A stretch of DNA of 64,000 nt from contig NC_070560.1 in NCBI RefSeq assembly GCF_026914185.1, positions 6,873,501-6,937,500 on the forward strand, given 5' to 3'. Positions 34,551 through 45,450 of the stretch are shown piece after piece; within the stretch, counting starts at the first letter, position 1; every line of letters begins with the position of its first letter. The position numbers and the translations under genes were made by a program. The notes beneath the pieces were generated by a model. That model ran no database searches, was not told where the DNA came from, and worked only from the letters and a program-made list of their open reading frames with translations. This stretch comes from Puccinia triticina. Its lineage: Eukaryota; Basidiomycota; Pucciniomycetes; Pucciniales; Pucciniaceae.

Positions 34551-35547
34551 GGGTCAATCTAAATGCACGCCACTTTTTGACTAGATGCACGCCACTTTTT
34601 GACTAGATGCACGCCAAAAAAGTGGCGTGCACGCCTTTACGCCAAAATAAATGGCGTACAGGAGCAGTGCACGCCATTTGTTTGGCGTGCGTAGCCCTGC
34701 ACGCCAAAAATACTCCTTTTTGGAAGAATTTTGGCGTGCACAAACCCTCCACACCATTTTTTTTGGCGTACAGGATTTGCACGCCACTTTTTTGGCGTGC
34801 ATCTAGTCAAAAAGTGGCATGGACCATGTTGAATGCAATTTTTTTGGCAGGAACAGTTGCGCACAACAAAATAGGGTGTGACCACTGCGGCCCAATGACA
34901 TATTTCATGTACTATTCATAGTGCCTCCGCCAAGCTCCGCACTATGAATAGTGCCTGCGCCAAGCTCTGCACTATGAACAGTGCCTCCGCCAAGCTCCGC
35001 ACTATGAATAGTGCCTCTGCCAAGCTCCGCACTATGAATAGTGCCTCTGCCAAGCTCCAGCACTATGGATAGTGCCTCCGCCAAGCCCCGCCACTATGAA
35101 TAGTGCCTCTGCCAAGCTCCAGCACTATGAATAGTGCCTCCGCCAAGCCCCGCCACTATAAATAGTGACTCCGCCAAGCTTGGCCAGTATGAAAACTATT
35201 CATCTTGGCACTATTCACAGTGGCAGAGGCACTATTCATCATGCCGTTGGGGCGCAGTGGCCAACTTTGCCGCCAAAAAAACTGCATGTAAAACGGTGCA
35301 CGCCAACTTTTGACTATATGCACACCAAAAAAGTGGTGTGCAACGCCTGTACGCCAAAAAAAATGGCGTGGAGGGTTTGTGCACGCCAAAATTCTTCCAA
35401 AAAGGAGTATTTTTGGCGTTCAGGGCTACGCACGCCAAACAAATGGCGTGCACTTCTCCTGTACGCCATTTATTTTGGCGTACAGGCGTGCACGCCACTT
35501 TTTTGGCGTGCATCTAGTCAAAAAGTGGTGTGCATTTAGATTGACCC
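34551..35547. mobile_element. 997-bp Mutator-like non-autonomous element with 9-bp TSD
   Basis: Both ends begin GGGTCAATCTAAATGCAC reading inward, and the terminal repeats extend about 260 bp. They are filled with ACGCCA / TGGCGT words that themselves fold back (for example ACGCCAAAAAAGTGGCGT). A 26-bp phrase is doubled in the left arm only. The flanks carry the perfect 9-bp duplication TTTCCACAG (34542-34550, 35548-35556). A 9-bp TSD with long TIRs is characteristic of Mutator-like elements. The interior holds a minisatellite. Confidence 0.85.
34914..35180. repeat. Minisatellite, about nine copies of a 30-31-bp unit
   Basis: The unit ACTATGAATAGTGCCTCYGCC, then AAGCTCCGC or a close variant, repeats about nine times in the middle of the Mutator-like element. 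ACTATGAATAGT is itself an imperfect palindrome. Copies differ by one to three bases, mostly CCGC versus CTGC. Confidence 0.85.
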
Positions 35548-36110
35548 TTTCCACAGAGCCGTGTCTGATCTATGTCTGGTGGCTTTCTGGGGTCTTGCAC
35601 GCTTATAGGATAAGGCGCTTCTGACCTCCGAAGTCCTTTATGCACACGGCAAATCCTTGGGCAAAGTGTTTACGCTCACCCTGAGGTCCGCGAAAACCGC
35701 ACGGCCGCGCGAGCCGCAACTCGTCATTCTAAACGAGCAACGCAGCGTTCTTTGCCTGGTACAAGCGATACGGCGGAGGTTTAACGAGGTGAAAAACAAG
35801 AAAACTGTTGTGACACTGTCGTATATCTCGACTGCGGCACCTGTCACAGGTATTTACGGAAGCCCTAGAGGGACACGCATCCGGCCACTGTTTGGAAAAA
35901 TCAAAAAATGCTATTTCACAAAATACAGATGCATGAAAAATGTACCACATGTATAAACCTTCCAACTTTGGGATTCCATGAATCTCAGAGCTCATGTTTT
36001 CATGTGAGAGCTTGAGAAAAAAATATTTGAAGATGCATTTTTTGGAGAAAAAATGACTTCACATGTTTGAGAAACAGTGACGGTTCTTTGGAATGCTATG
36101 TTTAGGGCCT

Positions 36111-37069
36111 GTACTATGGAGGCCCTGACATGCCAATCATGCCAAAACAAATAAAAAACAAAAAACAGATTTTTGAAAATGATAAATCCATTTTTGAATG
36201 AATCCAAGTGCCAAATTTGCCATACAGGTACAAAAACAGCCTGTAATATTCTGATCCCTCCCCAACTTCCCATGGTTTCAGAAGTGTATTGCGTATGGAA
36301 GGCCCCCTACCCAGACACGTATGATATATACATTCCGTCATCCCTTGCTGCAACCACTAATCAGTACCACACTGTGTCTCATCCCCTCCGCTCCCATACA
36401 AGGAGCATGATACAAAATATACAGAATATAAGGCTATGCCCCCATTGCTAATGTTACCCTTGGCCCCTTATGGTAGGGCTGGACCCCGACCAAGGCCAGT
36501 CGGGTATACCTGACTACCCAACTGAGTCAGTGAGCAGGAGCTGGATAAATATGTATCCAGCTCGCCGGGACCCGACCGGACCTGACATATCCAGCTCAGC
36601 AAGGGAGGTCCTCCCAACGAGCTGGACACGTTCAGCTCGCTGGGTGAACTCTCGCCGGGACCTTCCTTACCGAGCTGGGTGCATGTATCCAGCTTGGCAA
36701 GAGAGGTCCTCCCGGCGAGCTGGACACATCCAGCTCGCAGGTTGACTCACTTCTTTGACAGAAGGAATCCCTCCGGTCAGGGAGGCGTACATACCTCTTG
36801 ACCGGGGGAATCCCTCCGGTCAAGGTCTGGCATCTTGGGGGCGTGGTTGTGGCACAATTGGCGGGCCAAACCCATGAAACCGCGGAGCATCCTGAAACTT
36901 GGCATTCATGGCGGTTGAGATCAGTTTGGACCTGGCAAGTATGGCGAGCCAGGGGCATAATTTGGAAGAATTTGAAGGAATTGTGACACTTCTGACGTTT
37001 CAGAGGTGTGAAATGTGGTTTTTAATTTTTTGTTGGCATTATTGGCGTGTCAGGGCCTCCATACTGTAC
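36111..37069. mobile_element. Inverted-repeat element nested in the 3,260-bp element
   Basis: Left end GTACTATGGAGGCCCTGACA with CATGCCAATCATGCC just inside; right end is the mirror of GTACAGTATGGAGGCCCTGA with CGCCAATAATGCC. Terminal similarity runs about 45 bp. I could not find a clear target-site duplication. Its middle is the GC-rich palindrome cluster at 36484-36830. Confidence 0.6.
36484..36830. repeat. GC-rich palindrome cluster (CCAGCTCG / CGAGCTGG type)
   Basis: Repeated phrases such as ATCCAGCTCGCCGGGA, GAGGTCCTCCC(A/G)(A/G)CGAGCTGGACAC and GGAATCCCTCCGGTCA alternate in both orientations. The cluster shares its words with 11160-11430. Open frames here are by-products of the repeat. 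Confidence 0.65.
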
Positions 37070-37959
37070 CATAACTTTCCGCGGATTCACACCTCGGATT
37101 CCAAGCCGCCAAAAATACCGGTTTGTCAGGATTATTTTCCCTGCACGGTTTCCCTGAGCTCAAAAGGCGTACCATGAGACCGCGGATTCATCAACAACTC
37201 CTCGGTCACCAGTACTGACCGGTGTGGTGGTCTAAATGGTAGTCAGCTTCAGATCCAAACTTCAAGATCAGCCCTCAAGAAAACCACCCTCAAGGCTCAA
37301 GATTCTCTCAGATCCTCCTTCTCCCTTTTCCCCACTCTCCTCTTTCTCACTTTTGCTCTTTCTTGGTCCTAACACAGATCTGTCTGTGGGTTTATTCCTA
37401 GTTGTTGTCTTGTTCTGGTTTTTGTTTCTTCCTTGTCTTTTGTCATGTTTATCTCCATTTCTCCTGGTTCCTCTCTTATTTCTTATGTTTCTTGTTGGTT
37501 TCATGTTTTATCTCTTTGTTCTATTTCTCTGCTTCTTTTCCTCTTTGTGTTGTCTGTTTCTTTTCTTTTCTCCTTTGTCTGTGTTGTGTGCGCGCGCATG
37601 GCGCGCGAGGAGATGATGACATGTCTGTGACAGGCCTCCAGGAATCCAAGTTCCGGGCGAACTTGGAGGATAGGAGGCCATAGCATCTGCTCTGATCCAA
37701 GGCGGCTATCAAGAAATCTATCCAATCCTCGATTCTTTTCCAATCCATTTTTTCCGATTCTGAGCGCGATACAACCGCCAACGAAGATCCAACCTTTGTT
37801 GTACCCCCAAAACCACTTCCCCCCCCCCAGCTATCACTTCGAATCCTTACGACTCATCCGGACCATCCGTGAGGGCAGTCACTCAACACCTTTTCCCCTC
37901 CCAGCGCTGCCGCCGGCCTAGCACCAAGCGGAGCTCCATACCGGTCAGCCAGAGTGGTA

Positions 37960-38960
37960 CAAACCGGCCATCGGGAATGTATTCCTCTTGATGGCAGGTC
38001 CGTTTGGTCATTGAGGGCTCCCCTCAATGGACTGTCCTCTTGGTCATTGAGATGAGTATACGCTCCTGTAGATGACTGGAACAAACCGGTCATCAAGAGG
38101 AGTATGTACTCCTCAGGATGACCGGAACAAACCGGTCATTGAGAGGAGTATGTACTCCTCAGGATGACCGGAACAAACCGGTCATCAAGAGGAGTATGTA
38201 CTCCTCTAGATGGCCGGAATGAACCGTGTTGGAATTTCACTCGTTTCAGCTCTCCTAACCATTTCTTTTTTTCTTTCAATGATTGAAACTTGTTTCATGT
38301 CTCCTCTATTCCGGTGAAATTTTTCTTATTCATTATGCTTGAATTATTCACACCCACAAGTCAAACACATTGTATCTAGTCTATTTAAACCACCTTAGAC
38401 TAGAAGCAAACAAACCATCAGTCTTGACCATCTGTTCCTGTGTGCGCACTTGAGCCCGCCCACTGTCTTATCTGCGAAGGCACATTAGCCCCTTCGAGTA
38501 AGTTATTTGGTCCCTTTTTTCAGACTATTTGTCTGCTATTGGCTAAGCCAATCTTTTTCTCCGCCCGCTCCGCTCGCCTCTGGTTGTAATTTATTCAAAC
38601 CGGTCATTGGGAGGAGTGCATACTCCCTCGATGATCGGAACGAACCGGTCATCAATCTACTCCTCAAGATGACCGGTTTGTTCCAGTCGTTTTGAGGAGT
38701 CCATCATTCTCTTGATGACCGGTTTGTTTCGGCCGTTTTGAGGAGTACATCTTTCTCTCAATGCCCGGTTGTTCCAGATCTTGGGAAGTACATAACTCCT
38801 CTTGATGACCGGAACAAACCGGTCATCAAGAGAAGTACATCTTCTTCTTGATGACCAGAACAACCTGGTCATCAAGAATGTGGCAAGTGACTATTGATGG
38901 CCGGTACGGGCCGGGCATCAACAGAGGTGTGGACTCCTATCAATGACCGATCTCCACCGG
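37960..38960. repeat. 46-bp palindromic tandem array, split by a solo LTR
   Basis: The clearest units (38068-38220) repeat every 46 bp and each holds two inverted repeats: ACCGGAACAAACCGGT and GAGGAGTATGTACTCCTC. The array continues after the LTR, from 38598 to about 38960, in a more degenerate form. The words GACCGG and CATCAAGAG recur at 24950-25350 and 17570-17665. Confidence 0.8.
38227..38597 (+). mobile_element. Solo LTR (371 bp) with 5-bp TSD
   Basis: It starts TGTTGGAATTTCACTCG, ends AATTTATTCA, and is flanked by the perfect 5-bp duplication AACCG (38222-38226, 38598-38602), as expected for an LTR retrotransposon reduced to one LTR by recombination. A TATTTAAACC box lies near 38382. 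TGTTGGAA at the start recalls Copia-type LTRs. The target was the palindromic array. Confidence 0.85.
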
Positions 38961-39115
38961 CCATTGTTTCAAGAATCCAACTTCTTGTTTCATGGAATCC
39001 CAAAGTTGGAAGGTGTATACATGTGGTACATGTTTCATGCATCTGTATTTTGTGAAATCACATTTTTTGATTTTTCCAAACAGTGGCCGGATGCGTGTCC
39101 CTCTAGGGCTTCCGG

Positions 39116-42100
39116 AGGTATTTGTACACAGACTATTTAGCTTCCTTGCCTCTCTTTGTGATGAAAGTATCAATTCTCTGGGCTCTCCATCCAACAAAAA
39201 CATCCTGTTTCGGACATCAGGGCGGAGCCATCAAGCAGCACTTGACTGTTCAGGATCCAGGCGGTGCTCCATACTCTGAGTGGCTGGGAGGCGCCTCATT
39301 CAGTCCAGACACGGTCTGCGCATACGGGCTGAAGATGTATGCTTGCTTGGCCGATGGGTATTGTGATTTTACAGGTTGTTGATGAAAGAATTCAGATGAC
39401 TAAGATATTTTTTTATTTCTGATTAGAGATATGAAAAGTTTTAACATGATATGAGCCTTTTGTTCCTTTTTGTCTAACTACAGAACACATCCACTTATCA
39501 ATTTTCTCTCCAGCTCTTTGAGTGGAATTTGTTTGGGTGGTTTTATCCTTTGTGACTTCCTCTGAGGAAAAGAGATCATACATTAGCAATCATCTAGTTG
39601 ACTGAGATACAGCTGCCCACCTTTGGTGCTGAAATTCTATCTCTGGGCAACTTTGGACCAAGTGTCTTCTCAATTTATGAGATTAAAACTGTTCACCTGG
39701 GCGTGAATTCTCACAATTCATGAGGTTTCACTTGCCGGAAGAAATCAAACACATGAAGGCCAAAGGCATTGGTTGTCTTGTCCTTGTAACACAAGGATTT
39801 GTATATTGGCTGTAGCCTCTTAGTCTGGCTCCGCTTGTGCGCAGCTCAAGGCTCCCTAAAAACCATCTGAGCTTGTCCAGTCTGCTTTCAAATTATGGTA
39901 TTTCCATCTTTCAAAAAGAAAACCACACACCTAATCCGCCAAACAACAAAATAAAATAAAGAGAAGATCCCACCTTTTGCTCACAAATGTGGCATAGGGT
40001 AGAGTTTTGCAAAATATGTTAGTAGCTACCTGGAGATGCATAGATTGGGAGGACTTAATTTTGGTCAGAAGTGCCTCTTCTGTGGTGTTTATTCCTGTGT
40101 TTCTATACAGAGAAATATGGAAATTTCCTCTTCTTCTTTATAAATAGAAGATATTGTAAAAGCAACTCCAGAAATGAATTTTTCATGCAAAATAACCTAC
40201 TGCCACCCACTGCAATGACCCCTCTATATATAATGCCCTGTGGGGTAGTACCCTTTCTGTTGTAGGTAGCACCCTGTTTATTTAGGGCAGGTCCCTTTGA
40301 GGCTGTGCTCCTGTCAAGCTATATGTTGTACTAAAAAATGTAATCCCTGCAGCTTGTAAAGATGTACCCTGTTAGATATTTAGCCCACCAATGCCTGTTC
40401 CCCTGGAGCTGGAATCCCTCAACCACAGGTATAAAAGGAGGCCTCTTGCCAGCTATTTGTTCCCCTTGGAAGTGTGGTGCGCTATATCACCCTCACAGTG
40501 TCAAGATACAGTTTATGGCATTTCTGCATTAAAGTTCCACTCCTCCTCTGCCTCAGGATTCATAGTGTGTGCATTGGAACTAAAGATGTTTCACATTTTT
40601 CAAGATTGCAATGGCAGACTGTTGGATATTCAAGGTTACAGTGTTTTGCTCCGCTGTGCCTCTGCCTCTTCTCAGCTCCACCAGTTTCTTTTCCTTATTT
40701 CATCATGTTTTGTTTTGTTTTTTCTCCCCCTTTTTCTCATGTGTGTAGTGCACACAGGGTATGATGACACGTCCTTCAAGATGTCACACCCCAGAGTTTG
40801 ATGTTCCACACAGACTTCAACAATGGGGTGGCATGGGATCTGCTCTGAACCATATAGCAGACAATATTTTTTTTGCCATTCTGATTCTTCAATCCAGATA
40901 TTCAATTCTTATTGATTATGATTGTTGTTCTCTGTTCTTATTATTGATCCATCAATCTGATCATCTCTTCCTGCATTTGTTCTGATAATTTTATTTCCCA
41001 ACGTCTCTGGAGTCATACTTCACAGTTATCTGGTACTTATTATACAAACTTACCAGTCCTCTCTTCTTCATCTCTCTGATCCCCCGGTCTGTCTTCTACT
41101 TGGTCCTTGTTTCTTGCTTTGTTCTTTGTTTTCTTCAAAGCTTCTTTAGTTATGTCTACCACATAAACCTTGATGAAAACAATTTGAGAAGTATGTATTA
41201 ATCAGAAGAAGTCTGTTTGAAATTGATTGTAACTCAGAAATATTTGAAAAATGAATTTATTCCACTTCTATGTAGGCAGCAAGGAGTAAATCCTAAAACC
41301 AAGAAATTGAATATCAGGATTGGAGAGTGTGGGTCTGAGGTTGAGAAACAATCTGTGGTACATATATCTTCCCCTATATCTCCCACCACACTCACTTTAG
41401 GCTTATTCACACACTTGGTCCTGCTTTCTTACACTGGCATCTTTGTCTGACTAAGCACAGTGCAACAAAGAAGTCAAGGTTTACCTAAGGATTAATTATC
41501 TGGGTGCCAGGATTAGATTATGAGGAGCTGGGATCACTCCATCTCAACTTTTCTAATACTGATATCAAGCCACACAGGCTGAGAGGGTTCAACTTCCCAC
41601 AACAACATTCTGGACTTCAAAAAACAAGGCAAGTTTTATTTTTACACATAAACAGAGGATTTATTCAAATCCCCAAGATAAAGAAACCATATTAGCTAAA
41701 CAGATATCTAGAATGATATTGTGAAATAACTTCCAAAAGAAAGGTTTGAAAAACTATTAAATGTGTCACAAAAGAAACAGGCAGAAAATAGCACTGTTCA
41801 CGTAAGAAATCTATGACCATGGTGAGAGATGTACATCAGCATACTTTCCCAGACAAATTGGCTGGCACAATGGGATAAACTTTATTTCAATCTTGCTGAT
41901 GTTTAGCTTATGTTAAGAGTGCTAATATTCTGGTGATTGAGTAGCTGGCTATGAAAGATAAAGAAACCATGAAGAGCTATATGGCAGCCCTAATCATATT
42001 GAGTTGTATTATTGGGTTTCCATAATAATTCATTTTTTAATAGGTTCAAAAATTATTCTTTGAGATTCTTTTTGAAGATTTGTGGAGAAAAAAAAGCTGA

Positions 42101-42144
42101 ATGATTAAGAATGGAAACCATTTGTGTTGATTTCTCAATCTCTT
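39116..42144. other. About 3 kb without a supported gene
   Basis: A short frame at 39122-39382 reads SEWLGGASFSPDTVCAYGLK and may be a remnant continuing the broken reading frame left of 35856, but I cannot prove it. From about 39390 the DNA is AT-rich with only short frames. A T-rich tract lies near 40710-40740. Nothing else is recognised. Confidence 0.45.
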
Positions 42145-44013
42145 TCAAAGAAATTCTTGTTTTGTTTTCTGGAGTATTTTTTGATAGTTATCTTGAGAGT
42201 CTTTGATTACCCTATTCAGAAAGAATGATTCCATGAGATTTGTACTTTTGGAAACAGTGCTTTGATATCTTCTATTTATGTTCTTGGTATGTTCTTTGAT
42301 ACAGGGAAGAATCTTCTTTGCATGTATATATTGAATTTGACCTTGAGGTTCATATTCCAAAATCCAATAATCTGGCTTGTCCCCTTGAATTTCATGTAAG
42401 AAGTAAGATTTCATAAAATTTGAAATGCTATTTGTTTCTGCCAAGAACTCAAAAATTGAAGCTGAATATTCCATTTTCTTCTTCAAGTCATTTTCTTTTG
42501 TTTCATCCTTGATGTCAAAGATTAACCTCCCATGACCAATGTTGTCATGGAGAAACTGCAGCATAAAGAATGCCAGAATTCTTCCTCCCTGTGAAAAGGT
42601 TTTCTCATCTCCAGACAGAAAGAAATCAATGAAATTTCTGTAGGCTTTGTCCAGGATTTCATCATATGCTATCTCCCCCTTTTGGATTTTTTGCAAAACC
42701 TCAATAGTGCCCCAAGAACTGAACCAGAGGAAGTATTTATAATTTTCATCAAGATGTATTAAATTCTCATAGATGTGAGACATCAATGTTGCAAGAGAAC
42801 AATGTGAAAACATCATCTGCCCATGTTTGCTCAAAACTATGTAAGTAGTTTCATTTCAAAACAAAACAAAATGAGGTTTAAATCAGTTAGAGGAAAGGAT
42901 TTGGGAAAAAGAGAATCATCTACTCCTGACTAACCCTCTGTGAATATCCTGAAACTTGAAAATTCCCTGCTTTGTGGCATTAGTTTGCTGCTAGGATATT
43001 CATACCATCTAACAATGCTTGAACTTGGAGAAATTGGAAGGGTTCCATGTTGGATTTTGTAGTTTATTATCATTGTTGTTGCACATAAATCAATTGTTTT
43101 TTTATTGTCAAAATGTTGATTGAAATGCTCTCCTTCTATCATTTTGTACTGAAGCATGTAATCAATGACATGAATCATAATCCTCTTGATTTCAAAGCCT
43201 CTTCTGTTTACCTCATGCCAGTGATCAGCAATTCATGAAACGCATCATCAGGAATTATAACTACTTCAAGGCTCATTAGATGTTGCATGTAACCAGCCAA
43301 GAAATTCTGCAGTTCATCTAATGTAATTTTCACATGACGGCTTAAAATACTTATATTTGGAGGGTTTTCTTGTTTGTAAATCTTCTTTCTTGCAAGTTTT
43401 CTGTAGAAATCAGCTCTCTGGAGCATACTCAGTCTATTCAGAGCATTTTCATATAAACTTTCACCGGCTTTCAGATTAAAGTAATTGAGTTTATTTGCAA
43501 AATGTTTTGGGGAAATTGAATCAAGGAAATCCAGCAAATACTTGTAAGAGTTTAATACTTTTTCTTTTTTCTCCCGGTCAATTCTGCTCAAATTACATAT
43601 TTTGATTTGTTTGAAATCATGATACCAGCTTTGGAGGATATTTTGAATAAATGTGTGATCATCTATGATTGACCTCTCTTGCTCTTTGATTCATCATTCA
43701 TTTATTGGTTTCAAGTGGCAATTTTTTTTTTTTTTTTTTGGGGGGGGATAGTAAAAAAATTAAAAGATCTGGTTAGCTCAATGATCAATCTTCCAACTTA
43801 TGTCAAAAGTTTCAGCATACCAATTTTAATTTCTCTAAACTGTTGAGAAAAGTGCCTTATGGGCTTCAAGCCTTCTGCAATTTTCTTTTGTTCTTCAGTG
43901 AACTTAAACACTGGTATACTAATCCTGTCTCCCTCAGAATCTATTTTAAAATGACTGGAAACTGAATCCATCTTGATATGTTTACTTTGTCCCAAGAGAT
44001 AAACATCTGACAT
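42145..44013 (-). CDS. AT-rich multi-exon hypothetical protein
   Basis: Reading leftward: an exon from the ATG at 44013 (MSDVYLLGQSKHIKMDS) ending near REIKIG with a GTATGC donor; an exon from about 43672 to 43208 (FIQNILQSWYHDFKQIK ... ELLITGMR) with a GTAAAC donor; one from about 43178 to about 42936 (MIHVIDYMLQYKMIEGEHF); and one from about 42841 to 42145 (SKHGQMMFSHCSLATLMSHI ... KILQKTKQEFL). Several open, protein-like frames joined by plausible splice sites support a real gene rich in Lys, Ile and Phe. The base composition is much more AT-rich than the other host genes here, which may mean it evolves fast or came with surrounding repeats. I recognise no domain. Confidence 0.5.
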
Positions 44014-45154
44014 AGGTAACAGATGTTTATGTGTGAATCAATATCAGAATTTGTGCAGAAAAGCAGTGGAGGATCAAATTGATTTACCTTCTGCTCCATG
44101 TTCCATGCATTGGATGATTTGGCAAAGTGAAAAAATCCACAATCCTCTTATTTGAAAGCCTGGTAGAATCTTCATGGTATTTTCAGGTTCTAAAATGAAT
44201 TAGTGGTTGATTCACTAGTGACTAGAGAGTTCAAGATTCTGGTGCAATATTTCTTGTGGTATATTTTACTTTAGGATGAATCAGGAGGGCAACAGAACTA
44301 TTTAGACAAGACCAAAAAAGGATGCTGGAATTTTGAGATTCATGGCTTGAGAGCTGGACCAATGGAATCCTGCCACTTTTTAGGGTCTGTTACAATGTCA
44401 CAAGAGGAGCCCAGTGCACTCAGCCTGAGAGCAGGCAGGATGGAGTTGCTCTGGTAGGGTATGGGAATCCATTTTGCATCTGGTAAAGCCATGTGTATAG
44501 GATGTGAGGCTGAAGACTTTTGTGGAGTAAAAAACATCTTGTAGAAAAATTATTAGGTGCCTTGTCCCTCCTGCCTCCTCAAAGACAATCAATGAATTAC
44601 TCAACTGAGTTCTTACACAGCAGAAGTCTGTTTTTGATATATTTCACTTTTCCCCCTGTAGAAGCTACACAAACACACTTGAGGCCAAGTGAGCTGGTCT
44701 GAGATGACCAAGAAGGATGGCTCCTTCCCCATATTTTTTCTTGTATTTTTAGCGCCTAAACCTGACTGTGAGACAACTATGGAAGAGCTGTTCAACTTTG
44801 ACATGTGTCTAAACCATGGGTTAACCCAGGACATGTTTGAACTACACCTCCAAAAACCAATTGTGAAACGGTACAGTACATGTATTGGTATTTTTTTTGA
44901 GTCCAATACACTGTATTGGTATTGGATCAATGTGAGGATCAGGCTACTACCAATTTGCTATTTATAGGCTATGAAGTTTAATCCAAGAGGAAAACTCGCC
45001 AATGCTTGGATAGTAACTAGATGTAAGGTTCTAAGCAATGTGCAAATAGAAACCTTATAAGGATAACTCAGATTGTTTGTTCTTGTTTTTGTTGATAATG
45101 ATATTTTAGATTTCTGAGGAAATGATGATAAAGAATATTCCGATGGAGAAAGAG
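44014..45154. other. Left flank of KDZ element 2; no gene seen
   Basis: AT-rich DNA with short open frames. Near 44870-44930 the phrase GTATTGGTATT and its mirror AATACA occur several times, as they also do at 58835-59065. The last eight bases (45147-45154) are the AGAAAGAG target-site copy. Confidence 0.45.
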
Positions 45155-45259
45155 CACCACAACCTACTGTATACACCCTACTACATAGCGACCGTGAGGT
45201 CCCGCGGGAGCCTATGTAGTAGCCAATGGTGTGCCTCAGTGAATCTCGCGCAAGGGTGC
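45155..45259 (+). repeat. Left terminal inverted repeat of KDZ element 2 (105 bp)
   Basis: It matches the reverse complement of 58008-58112 with about one mismatch; weaker similarity continues inward about 100 bp more. A hairpin with 11-bp arms (CTACTACATAG at 45178, CTATGTAGTAG at 45212) lies about 23 bp from the tip. Confidence 0.9.
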
Positions 45260-45450
45260 TGCACTCTCCCCCCATTTAGCAAGTATGTACTTTGGGCTTC
45301 GCGACTCACACCGGCCATTCCCGTGCAGGGACACCGCTAATTGGTGAAACCTCACTGGGTGTATGCTATGTATGTAACTATGTTAATGGTTACCGATTCA
45401 AAGCAAAGCAAAGCAAGCAAGCCAATCCTGAAAAAGCACTGTACACTACG

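Larger units (their letters stand above)
34309..35855 (+). pseudogene. Old reading frame split by a Mutator-like element; possibly tyrosine-recombinase-like
   Basis: From 34309 a frame reads MRTLKIVERSTRAQSRYTFA...RLGGERAAYFH up to the insertion at 34551. Beyond it, from 35557, the reading continues in the same frame once one 9-bp duplication is discounted: AVSDLCLVAFWGLARL, then a TAG near 35609, then LLTSEVLYAHGKSLGKVFTL and RREPQLVILNEQRS-type sequence. DLxLxAFWGLARL resembles the recombinase domain of fungal tyrosine-recombinase retroelements, but that is a tentative match by eye. A second transposon ends this stretch at 35856. Clearly dead. Confidence 0.4.
35856..39115. mobile_element. 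3,260-bp composite element with 8-bp TSD
   Basis: The left end ACGGAAGCCCTAGAGGGACA and the right end (mirror of CCGGAAGCCCTAGAGGGACA) share an inverted repeat of more than 100 bp, reaching AACTTTGGGATTCCATGAA on the left. The flanks carry the 8-bp duplication AGGTATTT (35848-35855, 39116-39123). No transposase is recognisable. Inside are a smaller inverted-repeat element (36111-37069), a pyrimidine-rich stretch (37270-37580) and a palindromic array interrupted by a solo LTR. It inserted into the same worn reading frame as the 997-bp element. Confidence 0.8.

Noticed and set aside
34914..35180. Regular 30-31-bp repeats that could suggest a CRISPR-like array
   Set aside because: The copies are contiguous with no unique spacers, lie inside a eukaryotic transposon and have no associated genes; this is a minisatellite.
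37236..37616. Highly hydrophobic open frame rich in Leu/Phe/Ser
   Set aside because: It arises from a T- and CT-rich tract; other frames are equally open. No splice or start context supports it.
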